A stretch of 14,129 nt of DNA from Candidatus Thorarchaeota archaeon (GCA_016841005.1 JAEORG010000447.1:1-14129); one strand, 5' to 3'; shown: positions 1 through 8,270, counted from the first letter of the stretch. Notes: generated from the letters alone by a model not told the origin. Numbers and translations: made by a program.

Positions 1-132
1 TCTCCTACTCCACTCCTAATAAAATTCCTAACCTAGACTTATAATCAAAATGAATCCAGCATTGAGAATCCTTACTCCAAAAGACATTATTCCAAACGCT
101 GTATCCTAATACAACCATGTGAGGAACCTACG
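1..132 (+). promoter_or_regulatory. Upstream region of the crotonase gene, with a possible promoter
   Basis: No coding region is recognisable here. A TATA-like TTATAAT lies at 39-45, which would place a transcription start near 65-72 and leave a leader of about 60 nt. A GTGAGG element (119-124) sits 8 nt before the ATG at 133 and serves as a modest Shine-Dalgarno sequence. A short perfect palindrome, TGTAT-CCTA-ATACA (100-113), lies just before it but could be chance in AT-rich DNA. The promoter call is inferred from spacing only. The left edge of the window cuts off any upstream gene. Confidence 0.3.
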
Positions 133-870
133 ATGACTGGAGAAATCAAAGTTGAACAGAATGAGGCTATTGTTACAATTACAATCTCAAGACCGGGTAA
201 ACTCAATTCGGTTACAAAAGAAATGCTCTACGATTTCTCAGACAAGGTCTCCAAGTGGACCAATGATTCCTCCATTGCAGTTATCATTTTTACAGGTGAG
301 GGAGAAAAGGCGTTTACTGCTGGTTTTGATTTGGAGATGGTAACTTCTCTCTCGGGAGAAGAACATTTTGATTTCTTCAAGAAGTTAGAAGCCATCATTC
401 GTATCATAAGACAAGCTAGGAATTGCATAACTATAGCAGCAGTTAATGGATATGCTATTGGCTTTGGTGCGATGGTAGCAGCAGCATGTGATTTCAGATT
501 CTTTGCAGAGAATGGTGCATATAGATTACCAGAGATAGATGTAGGAGTATTTCCTGGAGGTGGAGCTTCATCCAATCTTCTTCATCTTGTGGGTCCATCT
601 CGAGCAAAGGAAATTCTACTCACAGGTAAAACGATCAATGCTGAAGAGTGCCTTAGGATAGGACTTGCAGATCACATATATCCTGTTGAAGAATTGATGC
701 CTAAGACTCTTGAATTTGCAGAAGAACTCCTCAAAAAGGATCGTGTAATCCTTCTGCGAACAAAAAGTCTTGTTGATGCAATGACTGGTCGAACTGTTGG
801 TGGTGCCGATGAAACAGAATCGACCTATTTAGAAGAATGGCTCCACGAAACTGATTCTCATGAACTGTAA
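133..870 (+). CDS. Crotonase-family enoyl-CoA hydratase/isomerase
   Basis: A 245-residue crotonase-fold protein acting on acyl-CoA thioesters, presumably in the cytoplasm. The oxyanion-hole segment TAGFDLE (62-68), the VNGYAIGFG turn (104-112), LPEIDVGVFPGGG (132-144) and LTGKTINAEE (163-172) follow the family order. Against mammalian mitochondrial enoyl-CoA hydratase, the second catalytic glutamate (Glu164) is kept as Glu134. The first (Glu144) is replaced by Met114, and the glycine of the second oxyanion position (Gly141) by Phe111. Loss of Glu144 with retention of Glu164 is seen in delta3-delta2 enoyl-CoA isomerases, so plain hydratase activity is doubtful; isomerase or another crotonase chemistry is more likely. 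The C-terminus is about 12-15 residues shorter than usual. The ATG start has GTGAGG 8 nt upstream. Family membership is secure; substrate is unknown. The following TPR gene begins 59 nt after the stop on the same strand. Confidence 0.9.
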   Translation: MTGEIKVEQNEAIVTITISRPGKLNSVTKEMLYDFSDKVSKWTNDSSIAVIIFTGEGEKAFTAGFDLEMVTSLSGEEHFDFFKKLEAIIRIIRQARNCITIAAVNGYAIGFGAMVAAACDFRFFAENGAYRLPEIDVGVFPGGGASSNLLHLVGPSRAKEILLTGKTINAEECLRIGLADHIYPVEELMPKTLEFAEELLKKDRVILLRTKSLVDAMTGRTVGGADETESTYLEEWLHETDSHEL

Positions 871-891
871 AATATCAGTGGAGTTATTAAC

Positions 892-923
892 TGCCTCTCC
901 TATGACAATATAACAGAGGGGCA
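892..923 (+). promoter_or_regulatory. Possible hairpin enclosing the TPR gene's ribosome binding site
   Basis: TGCCTCTC (892-899) can pair with GAGGGGCA (916-923), giving eight base pairs with one G-U wobble around a 16-nt loop. The right arm is the Shine-Dalgarno sequence of the TTG-initiated TPR gene. If the crotonase and TPR genes are co-transcribed, this stem would hide the ribosome binding site and could lower or gate TPR translation. The pairing is visible in the sequence; a regulatory role is inferred and untested. Eight paired bases over this distance may also be chance. Confidence 0.3.
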
Positions 924-929
924 TGTATT

Positions 930-2795
930 TTGACTAAATCTAATCTTGACAAACTAATTTTTGATGCTGAGTCTGATCCAGAAAGTTTTGAGAAATGGTA
1001 CGCTGCAGCGAAGTATGCAATTGATAGATACATTGTCGGGAAAGGAGAACGCTGCATCACAGAAGCAGTTAAGCTTTCACCCGCAGATCCGAATGTTCTT
1101 GATCTCATGGGTAAAGCCCTCAATAGACGTCGACATCTCGATAAGGCTGTTAAGGTCTATGAGAAAGCGCTTGATATCGCACCTGATAATCCATCGTTAT
1201 GGACTGGCTTAGCTGTCGTAAAATCACATCAAGGCGATTTTGACGCTTCAGCAAGATATTATCAAAAAGCGTTAGAAATTGATCCTGGTTTTCCCTGGGC
1301 TATTTCTTCATATACTGCACGCTTCTCTGAGAAAGGAGATGTTTCGGAGGCACTTCCCATTGTTGAGAGAGCAGTGGAGGTGAATCCTGATTCTGCACTA
1401 AATTGGGCGTGCCATTATATTGTCATGAAAGACTTGGGAAGGGACGCCGAAGCAAGAATCTCTCTGGACAGAGGAATTGCTAAACTCAAGGATGCGCATC
1501 CAGATAATCATCGTCGTGCAGGCTCTAGGTTGACGGATAGCGATAGAAAACAGGATGTTATCAAAATTCTGGAAGAAATATACGAGGAAGACCCAGAGAA
1601 CATAAACGTGGTCTTTGTCCTTAGCACTGCATACCCAAGGTCTGACCCGAAGGGAAAAGAGATCCTTGAGAAAGCTTATGAGATGGACCCTGAAAGTCCT
1701 CTACTAAGAGCTGGATTAGCCTCAGCACTAGCAGCATCTGGAGACGTACTAGGTGCAATGCAGATGTTAAAAGAGGTTCAAGAAGATTCTCCAGAAGATC
1801 CACTCTCTGGAGTACTTCAGGCTATTGTCTTTCCACATCTTGATAGAAAGGATATGTCAGATGAGGATCGAATGAAGGCATTGGAATCTGCGCGATCACT
1901 AGTCCAACGAGCACCATTGAAAGTCACACCCCGAATTATACTAGCTAATAATCTTCTATCAAACTTTAATTTTGAGGAGGCTAACATGGTTGCTGATGAG
2001 ATAAAGGGAATGGAATTCAAAGAAGCAGATGAACGATACCAATTTGCTGTACTACTTATACGACTTGGTAGAGAAGAGGAAGCTCTGAAACAAGCAGAAC
2101 GAGCTGTAGATGGGAAAGAAGGTTCTCTAGAAGCACTCTTTGTCTTGGCACTGACTCAGATTGAAGCACAAAAATATTCTGATTTACAAGATACCCTCGA
2201 TAGGATTGTTGAAACAGAAGATGATAAGCAATGGTTAGCAATTCAAGGAAAACTTGCATGGTTACGGGATGAGAAAGAAAAGGCAATCGAGATATTAACT
2301 CAAGCCTCAGAAGCAGGAATTGCAGATTCTAAGATAACACTTGCAGCACTTGTTAGAAAGAATGACCCAGATCGTGCAAACTCTTTGCTTCGAGAGGCTG
2401 AAGAATCGTCCAGCAAAGATGATGATTTTCTCTCAATCAAGGCAAGAGCATTGCTAGGACTAGGTAGAGATGTTGAAGCAAGAGAGTGGCTACAAAAAAG
2501 AGTTGATACTAATCCAACTGATGATGTTGCTTGGAATCTTATTCTGCTTGATGCAAAACGGAACGGAGGACGTTCAGAGGTCAAAGAACAAGTCCGTAAT
2601 ATGGTTAAGGCTATGACTGGCAATATAGCAGACATCATTCCAGCAGGTGTACCTTCAATAATTGGTGAGATGGAGCTTATCGATCAACTGACTACAAATG
2701 TAATGACTGGAGAAGCAGCTAACAAGCTTCAAAATAAAATTCTCTCCCGATTACTGAAACTGGTGAAACCCTCTGAATCTATGAAGGATAATTAG
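930..2795 (+). CDS. Tetratricopeptide-repeat (TPR) protein
   Basis: A 621-residue soluble helical-repeat protein with no signal peptide or membrane segment, so probably a cytoplasmic scaffold. Clear TPR units with the usual Gly/Ala/Pro spacing run from about residue 40 to 290. Examples are the unit ending in ALDIAPDNP (80-88), the next ending in ALEIDPGFP (114-122), and those around AVEVNPDS (148-155) and AYEMDPESP (249-257). More divergent units continue to about residue 540, including LLIRLGREEEALKQAERAV (375-393) and LLGLGRDVEAREWLQKRV (508-525). The C-terminal 60 residues are non-TPR and helical. The start is TTG: AGAGGGG (915-921) lies 8 nt before it, the only nearby ATG (923) is out of frame, and an in-frame TGA at 903 blocks a longer reading. 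The stop lies 23 nt before the HEAT-repeat gene, suggesting an operon. The family is clear, but partners and role are unknown. Confidence 0.9.
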   Translation: MTKSNLDKLIFDAESDPESFEKWYAAAKYAIDRYIVGKGERCITEAVKLSPADPNVLDLMGKALNRRRHLDKAVKVYEKALDIAPDNPSLWTGLAVVKSHQGDFDASARYYQKALEIDPGFPWAISSYTARFSEKGDVSEALPIVERAVEVNPDSALNWACHYIVMKDLGRDAEARISLDRGIAKLKDAHPDNHRRAGSRLTDSDRKQDVIKILEEIYEEDPENINVVFVLSTAYPRSDPKGKEILEKAYEMDPESPLLRAGLASALAASGDVLGAMQMLKEVQEDSPEDPLSGVLQAIVFPHLDRKDMSDEDRMKALESARSLVQRAPLKVTPRIILANNLLSNFNFEEANMVADEIKGMEFKEADERYQFAVLLIRLGREEEALKQAERAVDGKEGSLEALFVLALTQIEAQKYSDLQDTLDRIVETEDDKQWLAIQGKLAWLRDEKEKAIEILTQASEAGIADSKITLAALVRKNDPDRANSLLREAEESSSKDDDFLSIKARALLGLGRDVEAREWLQKRVDTNPTDDVAWNLILLDAKRNGGRSEVKEQVRNMVKAMTGNIADIIPAGVPSIIGEMELIDQLTTNVMTGEAANKLQNKILSRLLKLVKPSESMKDN

Positions 2796-2818
2796 GAACT
2801 ATTTTTGTTGGTGATTTT

Positions 2819-4891
2819 GTGCCCAATCTTCTTAGTCCTGCTCGGAATCGTGAACTCAGCCTCCACGAGCAAGTACTTGTAAAAAACATGACACAAGACA
2901 TTTCCAACCATAGATACGATAGACTCAGGAAAACACTGGATAAGATTAGGTATTTTCTTGGGACTGATGATGCCCTCTATCTCCTTGAAATTGCTCTAGG
3001 GAAGGTGGATGGATGGGGAGCAGCTCTTGAATCAACTCTTAGAGCTATAGATGCCCATGAACTAACCGGCATTGATATCACACCAGTAGATTTCGTACAA
3101 GCAATCGCACAGAGAAACCCAGAAACATGGGAAGATGTTAGTGCGATTGCTATCGACCTCGCACATACCCTCATTGCAAACCAAGTCGAAAAAGGAGATA
3201 CTTTTCTTCTACGACCTGAATTGATGAAGGAAACTTCAATAGCAGCACTAATTCCTTCGATACTTGAAAAGAGGAGGTCTGAGGAGCGAAAACTCTCAAT
3301 CGTTAAATTCGATGATGGAACATATGATATTTCATCTCTTTACCGGACTGCGAGAGGATTTCTCATTCTATCAACTGCAGGGATTCCTCCTCATTGTTCT
3401 GAAGAGTCTAAATCAATTGCTCTCAAGCTTCTAAGGCAGGGTAGAATCATTGATACAAATCAAGATGTCACTATAATAAAGGGAAAATTGAATGATACAG
3501 ATCCTACTCAAATTTTTAATATCTGCTCTCCAATACGACAAAAACTCTTTCTAGGTATATTGGAAGCTCTAGATACCAACCTAGTTGTTACTCAAGCTGG
3601 CATTGAAAAAATCAAGGAATTACGGCATCCGATTTGTAGAACTGCGCTTCAAAATATCCTCAAATTCGATGACCATCCATCACTTGTGGATGCAATCAAA
3701 GGACTTGCAAGTATTGGAAATGACGAGTCAGTTCGGCTATTACTTCCTCATCTGAACTCAGAGAATAAAGCAGTCAAAATAGCTACAATTCTTTCTTTGG
3801 GTAACATTGGCTCAGACTTAGCAGTCACTCAGCTTGAGAGGCTAGCAGGGTCTTCAGATGAAGAAATTGCAAACTCGGCTTTCCTATCATTGTGTAAAAT
3901 TCCGACTGAGGAGGCCGCTGGTGAGGCAGTAAGAATATTCAATCAGAGGAGTGTACCTGAAACAATCAATTTGATACCAGCACTGGGTAATGTCAAGCAA
4001 ATTGATGTAGTCTATCCACTTATGGATTTACTATTCTTAGATTTCATGACTTTCACTAGACGCAATGATATTGGAATTTATAATATGGTCAATAAGGCAG
4101 ATGACCAGAACAAAGAGCAATTCCGATATTTGATGAATAAGATTCGTGAGAGTGTAGTAGCAGCAATTGGTAATGTTGGTGAAATTGCAGTTCGTCCCCT
4201 TGCCAAGGCTGTAGAAATATTAGGCGACATTGAAGAAAGGAAGAAGCATTCATTTGCATTGGGTATGTATGCGACAGAGCTTGACAAAGTAGTCATGGAT
4301 TCAGAGAGCCGTGCTAATGATTACATTAGACATAAGGACACAAGCGTTTTTGGGGATCCATTACCATTTTTAATAGACGCTCTTGGTAGAACTCGTTCTG
4401 AAGAAGCAGTTGAAGTTCTTGCTAAGCTGGCAAGGCATAAGGAAAAAGAAATTCAACGAAAGGCAATTGAAGCCCTTTCAGAAATTGACCTTCCTGCTTT
4501 AAATGCATTGTTAGCACTTCCAGATGATGATGTTGATTTACGTACCCTGAAAATAATGCAGATTGGAACGATAAGTCATCCTAGAGCGGTGGAGTGGACT
4601 ATTGAGAGGATTAAGGACGAGAATGAAGGAATCCGGGCATTAGCAATGGTTTCAGTGATAATGCGACGGGATCCAAAAACCTTACCAATACTAGAAAAGC
4701 TAGCAAATGATCCTGACGAGAAAGTGAGAGTTGTCTTAGCGAGGGGACTCACTAAGACAGAAAATCCAATCTTTCATCCGCTTATCGAAAAGCTTCGAAA
4801 TGACTCAAGTAATAACGTGAAGGATGCGCTTGTACATTCTAAGATATCACTTGGAGAAACAGACGACGAGGACGACCTTTTCTGGGCATGA
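2819..4891 (+). CDS. HEAT-repeat protein
   Basis: A 690-residue soluble protein. Residues 1-270 are helical and not recognised. From about 285 to 680 it carries HEAT/PBS-lyase-type helical pairs, e.g. ALGRTRSEEAVEVLAKLAR (521-539) and ILSLGNIGSDLAVTQLERLA (324-343), with the typical alternation of a Leu-rich helix, Gly/Asp turn and second helix. The last residues are acidic (TDDEDDLFWA). No catalytic motif is visible, so the likely role is a protein-binding scaffold. The GTG start is favoured because GGTGAT (2810-2815), the 3' part of the archaeal Shine-Dalgarno consensus, lies 3 nt upstream. ATG at 2888 (residue 24) is an in-frame alternative but lacks a ribosome binding site. The gene follows the TPR gene by 23 nt and precedes the secernin gene by 55 nt, so two solenoid proteins are probably made together. 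Confidence 0.88.
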   Translation: MPNLLSPARNRELSLHEQVLVKNMTQDISNHRYDRLRKTLDKIRYFLGTDDALYLLEIALGKVDGWGAALESTLRAIDAHELTGIDITPVDFVQAIAQRNPETWEDVSAIAIDLAHTLIANQVEKGDTFLLRPELMKETSIAALIPSILEKRRSEERKLSIVKFDDGTYDISSLYRTARGFLILSTAGIPPHCSEESKSIALKLLRQGRIIDTNQDVTIIKGKLNDTDPTQIFNICSPIRQKLFLGILEALDTNLVVTQAGIEKIKELRHPICRTALQNILKFDDHPSLVDAIKGLASIGNDESVRLLLPHLNSENKAVKIATILSLGNIGSDLAVTQLERLAGSSDEEIANSAFLSLCKIPTEEAAGEAVRIFNQRSVPETINLIPALGNVKQIDVVYPLMDLLFLDFMTFTRRNDIGIYNMVNKADDQNKEQFRYLMNKIRESVVAAIGNVGEIAVRPLAKAVEILGDIEERKKHSFALGMYATELDKVVMDSESRANDYIRHKDTSVFGDPLPFLIDALGRTRSEEAVEVLAKLARHKEKEIQRKAIEALSEIDLPALNALLALPDDDVDLRTLKIMQIGTISHPRAVEWTIERIKDENEGIRALAMVSVIMRRDPKTLPILEKLANDPDEKVRVVLARGLTKTENPIFHPLIEKLRNDSSNNVKDALVHSKISLGETDDEDDLFWA

Positions 4892-4946
4892 GCCTTCCCC
4901 AAAAAGCAATATTGAGGATTAACACAGTATAGTGAGGTGCATTGTT

Positions 4947-6227
4947 ATGTGTGATACACTTGTAGCACTTGGGAAAGCAACCTCGACTGGTAGAACGATA
5001 TTTGGTAAGAACAGCGATAGACCCCCAAACGAGTCGCAACTTGTTGAATACCATCCTGCAAAAGAATATGATGATGATTCTATCCTCCGCTGCACTCACA
5101 TATCTATCCCTCAAGTGAGAAAGACATATGCAGTTTTTCTAAGTAGACCTCATTGGATGTGGGGAGCGGAAATGGGAGCAAACGAACATAGCGTTGTGAT
5201 AGGAAATGAAGCAGTCTTTTCAAAGGAAGAGGTTCCTGACACTGGACTATTAGGAATGGATCTGGTTCGTTTAGGTCTCGAACGAGGAAAGACAGCAAGA
5301 GAAGCATTGGATATTATTACACAGCTGCTTGAGGAACATGGACAAGGAGGAGTTTGTGAGCTCAATGGAGTACTCACTTATCATAACAGCTATATCATTG
5401 CAGATGCAAATAATGCATGGGTCTTGGAAACCTCGAGAAAAAGATGGATTGCAGAAAGAGTTGATAGTGTCCGATCAATCTCAAATGGCTATACAATTCA
5501 AGGGACAGGTGACATGGCATCTCGAGATTTGGTAGAACATGCTATAAATGAGGGGTGGGTCGAAGATAAGGATTCATTCAGCTTCTCAGAAGCGTATGAC
5601 AATGAAATGATGCGGTTCATTTCAATGTGTGATCCAAGATTTCAGCATACCTCAGAGTCTCTGACAGAATCATCAGGTAGTATTGATTTTCTTACAATGA
5701 GAAATATACTCTCAAGTCATCCAGAAGGATGGAAACCATGGGCACAAGAAACACCACCGATATGCCAACACACCAATCAAGGAAACAGAGATACTTCTGC
5801 AGGAAGTCAGATATCTGAGCTATTTGATAATCCTATACATTGGTTTACAGGAACCTCGAATCCCTGTCTTAGTATTTTCTGGCCAATGAGCTTTGATAAT
5901 CCTCATGTATACAATGATTGGAACAACGGTACTGAGAAATTTACTACTGATTCATTCTGGTGGCGACGAGAGGTCGTCAATCGAAGATTTTCAACCAAAA
6001 AGGCTTCAGTCCTGAATGATATCTATTTGTATTTAGGAGGACTCCAGAAAGACCTTCGCGATGCCCTTGGAACTACATTTGATGTCGATGTTATCCAGAA
6101 GAATATCGACGAACTTGAGAACTACCTTAAGGAAAAAAGCCTGACAGGAGAAGATGATACGGATATAGACAGCGAGTATATATCACATTTAGAAAAATTC
6201 GCATTGGAGGCTGAAATTCCCGAGTAG
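4947..6227 (+). CDS. Secernin-like peptidase C69-family hydrolase
   Basis: A 426-residue N-terminal-nucleophile hydrolase of the C69/secernin group, cytoplasmic (no signal peptide). The signature blocks are strongly secernin-like: MCDTLVAL at the N-terminus, FGKNSDRPPNE (19-29), WMWGAEMGANEH (70-81), IGNEAVFSKE (85-94), LLGMDLVRLGLERG (101-114) and HNSYIIAD (146-153). The ATG at 4947 puts Cys directly after Met, so methionine removal exposes Cys2 as the nucleophile. GAGGTG (4934-4939) lies 7 nt upstream of that ATG. A longer in-frame reading from GTG 4932 would swallow this ribosome binding site and bury the Cys, so I reject it. Bacterial C69 enzymes are dipeptidases; the enzymatic role of secernins is unsettled, so the substrate stays open. 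A charged tail (about 385-426) may be helical. It is the last gene of the + strand block, facing the glycohydrolase 4 nt away. Confidence 0.92.
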   Translation: MCDTLVALGKATSTGRTIFGKNSDRPPNESQLVEYHPAKEYDDDSILRCTHISIPQVRKTYAVFLSRPHWMWGAEMGANEHSVVIGNEAVFSKEEVPDTGLLGMDLVRLGLERGKTAREALDIITQLLEEHGQGGVCELNGVLTYHNSYIIADANNAWVLETSRKRWIAERVDSVRSISNGYTIQGTGDMASRDLVEHAINEGWVEDKDSFSFSEAYDNEMMRFISMCDPRFQHTSESLTESSGSIDFLTMRNILSSHPEGWKPWAQETPPICQHTNQGNRDTSAGSQISELFDNPIHWFTGTSNPCLSIFWPMSFDNPHVYNDWNNGTEKFTTDSFWWRREVVNRRFSTKKASVLNDIYLYLGGLQKDLRDALGTTFDVDVIQKNIDELENYLKEKSLTGEDDTDIDSEYISHLEKFALEAEIPE

Positions 6228-6231
6228 TTCT

Positions 6232-7185
6232 TTAAATCTGCTCAAGTTTCGATTGCAGTCCGAGGAGTTGTTTTCCAAGTGAAATCAACAACTCTCGGTT
6301 CTCTATTCCCTCAATCCATCCAGCAGGAATAGAATCACGACCAAGCCGGGTTCCTGCAATTGCACCTGCGATGCATGCTTTAGTATCTGTGTCTCCACCT
6401 GAGTTTGCAGATTCTAGAATAATCTCTCTAAACGAATCCTGATGTTTGATATTAGCATATATAGCTCCTGCTACAGCTTCTTCAGCAACCCAACCTCTTC
6501 CAAGTAATTCATGTGCTGCCTCTGGTTTCTCGAGATTCAGTGCTTCAGGAATCCGTTTCATATGCATAGAAAAATCACTATCTATCTGCTCAGTCCGTCT
6601 AATCAATTCATCTAGCAGTGAAACTGAACTACTACCATCCAATGATTTTGCAACTAGAAATGCAGTCGCAAATGATCCTGCAGTTGCAGTAGGATGATCA
6701 TGAGTCATCAGAGATACTCTCTTTGACATGGATGTGATTGCATCGAGAGCGTGGCAATATGCAAGTCCAATTGGTGCAGATCGCATCGCAGTGCCGCATC
6801 CCTTCGAACCAAGAACACCTGATTCAGAGTATGAAACTCCTGATTTCAGATTTCCAACTCCTCGCAAGCATGTATTCCCAGGAGACCTAGTACTACTCGT
6901 GTTATCCATCCAATCAATAAACTCTCTTGTCATACTCTCCATTATTGAAACAGTTGTGAAGTCCTTTGCATTCAAAAGACCTTTAGCTACTGCAATAGAC
7001 ATCTCAGTATCATCAGTGTAAGAACCTGGTCGCATTCCCCGAAATGATTGAAAATGGTCAACACCATTAGGAGGAAATCTCCGTCGAATCTCATCATAGG
7101 TCAAAAATTCTGTAGCAGCACCAATAGCATCCCCTATCGCAAGACCCAGCATACATCCTTCATATCGCTCCTGTTGAGTAACCAT
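6232..7185 (-). CDS. ADP-ribosylglycohydrolase family protein
   Basis: A 317-residue all-helical ADP-ribosylglycohydrolase (ARH/DraG-type), which removes ADP-ribose from proteins or other acceptors using two divalent metals. Visible motifs are GLAIGDAIGAATEF (14-27), the metal-binding YTDDTEM (56-62), GCGTAMRSAPIGL (129-141), THDHP (161-165) and the second metal site SGGDTDT (262-268). All expected metal-binding Asp/Thr residues are present, so it should be active. It could serve ADP-ribosyl-arginine, -serine or a small ADP-ribosylated metabolite; sequence reading cannot decide. The ATG at 7185 is chosen because AGAGATGA (plus-strand 7193-7200) precedes it by 7 nt and because family members start close to the GCxLGLAIGD motif. 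An in-frame TTG at 7206 would add seven residues and cannot be excluded. The gene is convergent with the secernin gene and divergent from carbamate kinase; no ADP-ribosyltransferase is visible in the window. Confidence 0.92.
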   Translation of the reverse strand: MVTQQERYEGCMLGLAIGDAIGAATEFLTYDEIRRRFPPNGVDHFQSFRGMRPGSYTDDTEMSIAVAKGLLNAKDFTTVSIMESMTREFIDWMDNTSSTRSPGNTCLRGVGNLKSGVSYSESGVLGSKGCGTAMRSAPIGLAYCHALDAITSMSKRVSLMTHDHPTATAGSFATAFLVAKSLDGSSSVSLLDELIRRTEQIDSDFSMHMKRIPEALNLEKPEAAHELLGRGWVAEEAVAGAIYANIKHQDSFREIILESANSGGDTDTKACIAGAIAGTRLGRDSIPAGWIEGIENRELLISLGKQLLGLQSKLEQI

Positions 7186-7206
7186 TGCGTATTCATCTCT
7201 GCTCAA

Positions 7207-7295
7207 AGTCTTACATCGTCCTATTTAGACCTTAACCACTCATTTTATGTAGGAGTAACGCCTCAGTGCGTTTCCCTAAAAATGGAGTGTTGAAC
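7207..7295. promoter_or_regulatory. Divergent promoter region: glycohydrolase / carbamate kinase
   Basis: This short spacer must hold the promoters of both divergent genes. On the + strand, TTTTATGTA (7243-7251) is TATA-like and would place the carbamate kinase start near 7272, about 24 nt before its ATG. TGGAGTG (7283-7289) is the ribosome binding site, 6 nt before the ATG. On the - strand, CTAAATAG (plus-strand 7221-7228) would start transcription near 7198, compatible with the ATG at 7185 but not with the TTG at 7206. Assignments rest on archaeal spacing rules only. Confidence 0.4.
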
Positions 7296-8270
7296 ATGGC
7301 TAAGAAGGCAGTGATTGCAATTGGTGGAAATTCATTGATCAAAGATAAGGCACACAAGACCGTCCCAGATCAATATGCCGCAACTGCAGAAACATGCAAG
7401 CATATTGCAGATATGATTGAACAAGGGTGGGATGTCGTAATTTCATCAGGGAACGGACCTCAAGTGGGATTCATTCTCAGGAGATCTGAATTATCAGCAC
7501 ATGAATTGCACGAAGTTCCCTTAGATTACTGTGGGGCAGACACACAAGGTGCAATAGGATACATGATTCAAAAGGCACTCTATAACGAGTTTAGGAAGAG
7601 GAACATTGAGAAGCCTGTCGCAAGCGTCGTCACACAGGTTCTTGTTAGCAAAGACGACCCAGCATTTGAGAATCCTGCAAAGCCAGTTGGTTCTTTCATG
7701 GATGAAAAGGATGCAAAGCGGAAGGCAGATGAAGAGGGTTGGCAGATCAAAGAAGATTCGGGTCGTGGTTGGCGAAGAGTCGTCGCTTCACCAATCCCGA
7801 AGAAGATTATCGAGCTGCCAGCTATCAAAGCTTTGAATACACAGGGAATCATCGTTTATGCTGTTGGCGGTGGAGGTATTCCTGTCGTCAAAGATGACCA
7901 AGGACAGCTTGAGGGTGTTTCAGCTGTAATTGATAAGGACAGGGCTTCTTCATTATTAGCAACAGGGCTTAATGCAGACCTTCTATTAATTTCAACTGCT
8001 GTTGAACAGGTCTACCTTAACTTCGGAAAAGAGAACCAAGAACCAATTTTTAAGATGGACCACATTGAAGCACAGAGATACATTGAGGAAGGACACTTCT
8101 CACCAGGAAGCATGCTACCGAAAATAGAAGCATGTGTTGAATTCATAAAGAACGGTGGGATGGAAGCAATCATCACTAATCCAGAAAACATTACTCGTGC
8201 TTTGAATGGAGAAACTGGTACCAGAATTGTTGGAGGATTTGCAGTACCCCCTCCACCAGAAAGATGGTAG
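7296..8270 (+). CDS. arcC: Carbamate kinase
   Basis: A 324-residue amino-acid-kinase-fold enzyme interconverting carbamoyl phosphate + ADP with ATP plus carbamate (from ammonia and bicarbonate). In fermentative microbes it yields ATP from carbamoyl phosphate. Motifs in order: AIGGNSLI (8-15), SSGNGPQVG (50-58), the family-specific KPVGSF (129-134) and DSGRGWRRVVASP (154-166), AVGGGGIPV (189-197), IDKDRASSLLA (212-222) and KIEAC (276-280). The conserved lysines expected from Enterococcus carbamate kinase are at 129, 214 and 276. The tail (RIVGGFAVPPPPERW) extends about ten residues past the usual GTRIV ending and is proline-rich. ATG 7296 is preferred over the in-frame GTG at 7266 because TGGAGTG lies 6 nt before it and AIGGN sits at the normal distance from the N-terminus. 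No arginine deiminase or ornithine carbamoyltransferase gene is nearby, so the carbamoyl-phosphate source is not shown here. Confidence 0.95.
   Translation: MAKKAVIAIGGNSLIKDKAHKTVPDQYAATAETCKHIADMIEQGWDVVISSGNGPQVGFILRRSELSAHELHEVPLDYCGADTQGAIGYMIQKALYNEFRKRNIEKPVASVVTQVLVSKDDPAFENPAKPVGSFMDEKDAKRKADEEGWQIKEDSGRGWRRVVASPIPKKIIELPAIKALNTQGIIVYAVGGGGIPVVKDDQGQLEGVSAVIDKDRASSLLATGLNADLLLISTAVEQVYLNFGKENQEPIFKMDHIEAQRYIEEGHFSPGSMLPKIEACVEFIKNGGMEAIITNPENITRALNGETGTRIVGGFAVPPPPERW

Noticed and set aside
100..113. TGTAT-CCTA-ATACA palindrome before the crotonase gene as an operator
   Set aside because: Five-base arms in AT-rich DNA are expected by chance and no second copy was seen in the window.
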